Assembly: GCA_028710385.1 (NCBI GenBank)
Contig: JAQTUC010000065.1
Location: 1 to 8,185, forward strand
Origin: Candidatus Omnitrophota bacterium
GTDB lineage: Bacteria > Omnitrophota > Gorgyraeia > Duberdicusellales > 4484-171
Length of the DNA: 8,185 bases
Reading direction: 5' to 3'
Shown here: positions 5,613 through 8,185 of the stretch, one piece after another
Position numbering within the stretch: the first letter of the stretch is position 1
Layout: the number at the start of each line of letters is the position of its first letter
Program-made: the position numbers and the translations under genes
Notes under the pieces: model-generated
Told to the model about the DNA's origin: nothing
What the model saw: only the letters and a program-made list of their open reading frames with translations
Database searches by the model: none

Positions 5613-6329
5613 TCAGCCAAGAATTGAAATTGCAGCCTTTAAATCTATTTTTTTATCGTACAGGGCTTTTCCCGAAATTATCCCCCATATAAACGGCAGC
5701 TTATCCTTGACCTCTTTAATATCGTTTAAGCTCGAAACGCCTCCTGAAGCAATAAAATTTATATCCTTAAATACGGCAAGCTCTTTTAAGGCTTTAAAAT
5801 TTAAGCCCTCAAGCGTGCCGTCTCTTGATATATCCGTATAAATTACCCATTTAATTCCGGAAAGCGAAAGATGCTCTATAAACTCTATTGGTTTAAGTTT
5901 GCTTTTATCCTGCCAGCCGTGGGTTGCAACAAATCCTTCTTTGGTGTCAACGCTGACGGCAAGGCTATCTCTGCCTAAGGCGCTTAATAATTCTTTCAGG
6001 AATTTATCCTCAAGGCTTTTGGTGCCGACTATAATGCGCTTGGCACCCGCTTTTTTAAAACGCAGCGCCTTTTTAACATCGCGTATTCCTCCGCCCACTT
6101 CTATATCTACATTAATTTCTTTTATAATCTGCTCAATTATATCCGCGTTATCCGCCTCGCCAAGCGCCGCTGAAAGGTCTACTATATGAAGAACTTCTGC
6201 TCCCTCTTTAACCCAGTTGCACGCGGCAAGAAGGGGGTCATCGCTGTAAACGGTTGAATGAACCGGGTCGCCTTTTACAAACCGCACAACTTTTCCCTTG
6301 TATAAATCAATAGCGGGAATTATTAACAT
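5613..6329 (-). CDS. hisA: ProFAR isomerase (HisA), histidine biosynthesis
   Basis: A 238-residue (beta-alpha)8-barrel enzyme that isomerises the aminoaldose ProFAR to the aminoketose PRFAR in histidine synthesis. Family marks are IIPAIDLYKGKVVR (residues 3-16) with catalytic D8, VYSDDP (27-32), the phosphate-binding GGGIR (79-83), SVDTK with the second catalytic aspartate D128, HGW (137-139), YTDISRDGTLEG (164-175) and ASGGVSS (194-200). Length is normal. The ATG at 6329 lies inside the end of hisH (7-bp overlap), indicating translational coupling. The related cyclase hisF, which often follows hisA, is absent; an exported protein gene follows instead. Confidence 0.97.
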   Translation of the reverse strand: MLIIPAIDLYKGKVVRFVKGDPVHSTVYSDDPLLAACNWVKEGAEVLHIVDLSAALGEADNADIIEQIIKEINVDIEVGGGIRDVKKALRFKKAGAKRIIVGTKSLEDKFLKELLSALGRDSLAVSVDTKEGFVATHGWQDKSKLKPIEFIEHLSLSGIKWVIYTDISRDGTLEGLNFKALKELAVFKDINFIASGGVSSLNDIKEVKDKLPFIWGIISGKALYDKKIDLKAAISILG

Positions 6330-6943
6330 AGATTAAGAAAATTTTTGAAAAGTTTTAAGCCGAGCCTCTGGCTTTTTTCCGGATGGAACTGCACTCCCCA
6401 GATATTTTTTTTGCAACAGGCGGATGTAAAATTTACGCCGTATTTTGTAGTAGCTAAAACAGCGTCTTTTTCCGTTATGTCGCAATAATAAGAATGCGCG
6501 AAATAAAAATAACTACTGTCCGGTATCCCGCGGAATAATTTGTTCTGTTGCCTGTTGCCAGTACCCTGTACCCTGATTTGGTTCCAGCCCATATGCGGGA
6601 CAATTATTTTTTTATCTTTAAATTTCCTTACTTTCCCCTTTAAAACCGAAAGGCCGCGGACACCGGGGGCCTCTTCGCTTTCATCCAGTAAAAGCTGCAT
6701 ACCAAGGCAAATGCCGAGGAAAGGGACGCCGGCATTAATCCTTTTCACTAAAACATCAAAAATCTTTCTTTCTTTTAGTTCTTTTACTGCCTGGCGGAAA
6801 TTGCCCACGCCTGGGAAAATTATTTTTTCAGCCTTTTTTATTATTCCTGCAGAATCTGTAACACGAAGCTTTTTGCCGAGGCGTTCCCCTGCTTTTTGAA
6901 CGCTTCTTAAATTACCCATTCCATAATCAATTACTACTATCAT
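6323..6943 (-). CDS. hisH: Imidazole glycerol phosphate synthase glutaminase subunit HisH
   Basis: A 206-residue class I glutamine amidotransferase that feeds ammonia to HisF for imidazole ring closure. The triad is present: C79 in GICLGMQ, H187 and E189 in VQFHPEK. The oxyanion strand PGVGNF (44-49) and the conserved PHMGWN (116-121) and YFYFAHSY (145-152) segments are intact. Between WN (120-121) and LF (136-137) the chain is about five residues longer than in E. coli HisH. The extra DNA is a degenerate 7-bp repeat read in frame as V-Q-G-T-G-N-R-Q-Q-N. The ATG at 6943 follows hisB by 35 bases and has no visible Shine-Dalgarno site; the N-terminus MIVVIDYGMGN is canonical. The 3' end overlaps hisA. 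Confidence 0.97.
   Translation of the reverse strand: MIVVIDYGMGNLRSVQKAGERLGKKLRVTDSAGIIKKAEKIIFPGVGNFRQAVKELKERKIFDVLVKRINAGVPFLGICLGMQLLLDESEEAPGVRGLSVLKGKVRKFKDKKIIVPHMGWNQIRVQGTGNRQQNKLFRGIPDSSYFYFAHSYYCDITEKDAVLATTKYGVNFTSACCKKNIWGVQFHPEKSQRLGLKLFKNFLNLC
6541..6575. repeat. Degenerate heptanucleotide repeat inside hisH
   Basis: Five consecutive 7-base units on the plus strand: TGTTCTG, TTGCCTG, TTGCCAG, TACCCTG, TACCCTG. The last two are identical, and TTGCCTG and TTGCCAG differ by one base. The tract is read in frame by hisH, in a variable loop between two conserved blocks. It fits an STRR-like array inserted or expanded within a gene; the exact boundaries of the inserted DNA cannot be fixed without relatives. 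Confidence 0.75.
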
Positions 6944-6978
6944 ATTTTATATGCGAACCGTAAAGAGGTTTATTTAAC

Positions 6979-7608
6979 TTAATCAATTACGCCCTTGGTT
7001 GAAGGAATACCTTTTCTTCGCGGGTCAATTTGGGTGGCCTGATCCAAAGCTTTCCCCAGAGCCTTAAACAAGGCCTCAAGGATATGGTGCAAATCTCCTT
7101 CGCCGGATTTTATATTATAAACCAAGCTTAAACCTGCGTGCTGGACAAACGCTTCCAGAAATTCTTTTGCAGTTTCGTATGTAAAATTGGTGTCATCAAA
7201 TGTCTCTTTTGCTAAGACCTGGGTTACTTCATCTTTATTCTCAGCAGTTATTGTCCCGCTTAATGTCGGCCGGCCGCTAATATCAACGTTTGCCTCAACA
7301 ACTACCTTATCCATTGTAACAGAAAAAGAACCGTATCTGTTTATGCCTGATTTATCTCCTAATGAATCCTTAAAAGCTTTGCCAAGAGCAATACCTATAT
7401 CTTCAATTATATGGTGCTGCAAATCTCCTTTTGCCGAAAGGCTTAAGTCAAACAAACCATGAAAAGCAAAAAGAGTAAGCAGATGATTAAGGGGCTCAAT
7501 CGGAGTTTTAACAGAAGTTTTTCCTGAACCGTCTATATTAAACTCGCCCTTGATATCCACTTCGTTTGTTTTTCTTGCTATCTTTGCAGATCTTACCTTT
7601 TTGCTCAT
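6979..7608 (-). CDS. hisB: Imidazoleglycerol-phosphate dehydratase (divergent)
   Basis: A 209-residue monofunctional enzyme that dehydrates imidazole glycerol phosphate to imidazole acetol phosphate. It keeps the two metal-binding repeats, HHIIED (H65, H66, E69) and LHHILEALFKA (H174, H175, E178), plus H42, R91 (GINRYGS), VDISGRP (108-114), DPRR (195-198) and the C-terminal IPSTKG (201-206). Several usually conserved segments differ: the common GFFDHML is replaced by IEPLNHLL (37-44), the loop before the first HH is about two residues short, and MDE/MDD reads MDK (99-101). Length is normal for the family. The ATG at 7608 has a good AAAGGAG site (7621-7615) six bases upstream. It is the first his gene here and follows the small membrane protein gene by 17 bases. 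The fold assignment is firm; full activity is likely but not certain. Confidence 0.93.
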   Translation of the reverse strand: MSKKVRSAKIARKTNEVDIKGEFNIDGSGKTSVKTPIEPLNHLLTLFAFHGLFDLSLSAKGDLQHHIIEDIGIALGKAFKDSLGDKSGINRYGSFSVTMDKVVVEANVDISGRPTLSGTITAENKDEVTQVLAKETFDDTNFTYETAKEFLEAFVQHAGLSLVYNIKSGEGDLHHILEALFKALGKALDQATQIDPRRKGIPSTKGVID

Positions 7609-7625
7609 CTAATTCTCCTTTGATA

Positions 7626-8177
7626 TTATTTTAACTGAATCTGGGCCTGGTTTTTGTTCTCAGGTTCAAATTGTTCCCTGACGCTTTTACGCATAAAAAA
7701 CCAGAGAACAAATATAAGAAAGCCTATGCCAAAAAGCATCCCGACAATCATTGAAACTGCCATAATGCCCTGCGTTAAAGCTTTGACCGCAGCAATTGTC
7801 TCACCGGATACGTCTTTCGGCAATGTGCCCTGAGACATAGACATATCTATGAATTCCGATGAATGCATTAAAAGGTTAATTGAAAAGAAAAAGCTATAAA
7901 TCATTCCTATTATGGAGATGATAATTATTAGTTTGCGCGCCCAGGATTTAAGGCAAAGAAGGCCGATGCCGGCTGCGAGAGTAGCGCCGCTCATTATAAA
8001 TGCATAAAGCACGTAGAAATTGCCCGTAAACTGCTTCATAAAAAACGCGTCGTGATGCGAAAACATATTTGCGGCAACCCTCATTAAAAGCAGCAGGGGA
8101 AAACTTAAAATACCAAATCCTCCTGCAATTGCATACCACCAGCCGAATATAGATACTCCGATTGATCTTTTTTTCAT
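7626..8177 (-). CDS. Small four-helix integral membrane protein, function unknown
   Basis: 183 residues with four predicted membrane segments at about 8-32, 53-75, 82-104 and 135-162, a short basic N-terminus (MKKRS) and a polar, charged C-terminal tail (164-183). The segment L74-C-L-K-S-W-A-R-K (to residue 82), between helices 2 and 3, resembles a motif seen in many small uncharacterised bacterial membrane proteins with a glycine-rich second helix followed by a WAR turn; I cannot name a specific family. No catalytic or ligand motifs are visible. ATG at 8177 is chosen because the hydrophobic region follows it directly, but only eight bases precede it in the window, so neither a ribosome binding site nor a further upstream start can be judged. 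It ends 17 bases before hisB and is probably co-transcribed with it; a link to histidine synthesis is not implied by its sequence. Confidence 0.7.
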   Translation of the reverse strand: MKKRSIGVSIFGWWYAIAGGFGILSFPLLLLMRVAANMFSHHDAFFMKQFTGNFYVLYAFIMSGATLAAGIGLLCLKSWARKLIIIISIIGMIYSFFFSINLLMHSSEFIDMSMSQGTLPKDVSGETIAAVKALTQGIMAVSMIVGMLFGIGFLIFVLWFFMRKSVREQFEPENKNQAQIQLK

Positions 8178-8185
8178 TTTACACT

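Noticed and set aside
5606..5620. TTG start at 5620 for the cysteine-rich protein.
   Set aside because: It would overlap the hisA end and move the signal peptide five residues inward; ATG at 5605 gives a normal signal peptide. Neither has a ribosome binding site, so some doubt remains.

Overview
All recognisable genes lie on the minus strand, so the window is read biologically from right to left. It looks like chromosomal DNA of a bacterium: core ribosomal, riboflavin and histidine genes, Shine-Dalgarno sites on some genes, sigma70-like promoters and intrinsic terminators. The taxon cannot be fixed from the sequence. The moderately AT-rich composition, the gene order and the degenerate heptanucleotide repeats would fit an uncultured candidate-phylum lineage such as Omnitrophota; that is an inference of modest strength.

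Region 1 (8177-4673) holds a small four-helix membrane protein, then hisB, hisH and hisA tightly packed (hisH and hisA overlap by 7 bp), then a cysteine-rich exported protein of unknown function, then an intrinsic terminator. hisF, the obligate partner of HisH, does not follow hisA here. Region 2 (about 4604-3651) is a self-contained rplM-rpsI operon with its own strong promoter and a long terminator hairpin. Region 3 (3614 to the left edge) starts at a candidate promoter with a short structured leader. It contains ribBA, ribH, nusB, a PHP-domain phosphoesterase and the 5' part of ribD, which runs off the window. RibBA, RibH and RibD supply both precursor branches and the lumazine synthase step of riboflavin synthesis; riboflavin synthase (ribE) is not in the window. 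NusB is a common companion of ribH.

No new defence, mobile or biosynthetic system is visible; the gene content is ordinary housekeeping. The unusual signal is in repeats and intergenic structure. There are two unrelated degenerate 7-bp repeat tracts, one between ribH and nusB and one inside the hisH coding sequence. A two-hairpin element lies in front of ribH, and a compact hairpin sits at the start of the ribBA leader. About half of the starts lack a Shine-Dalgarno site.
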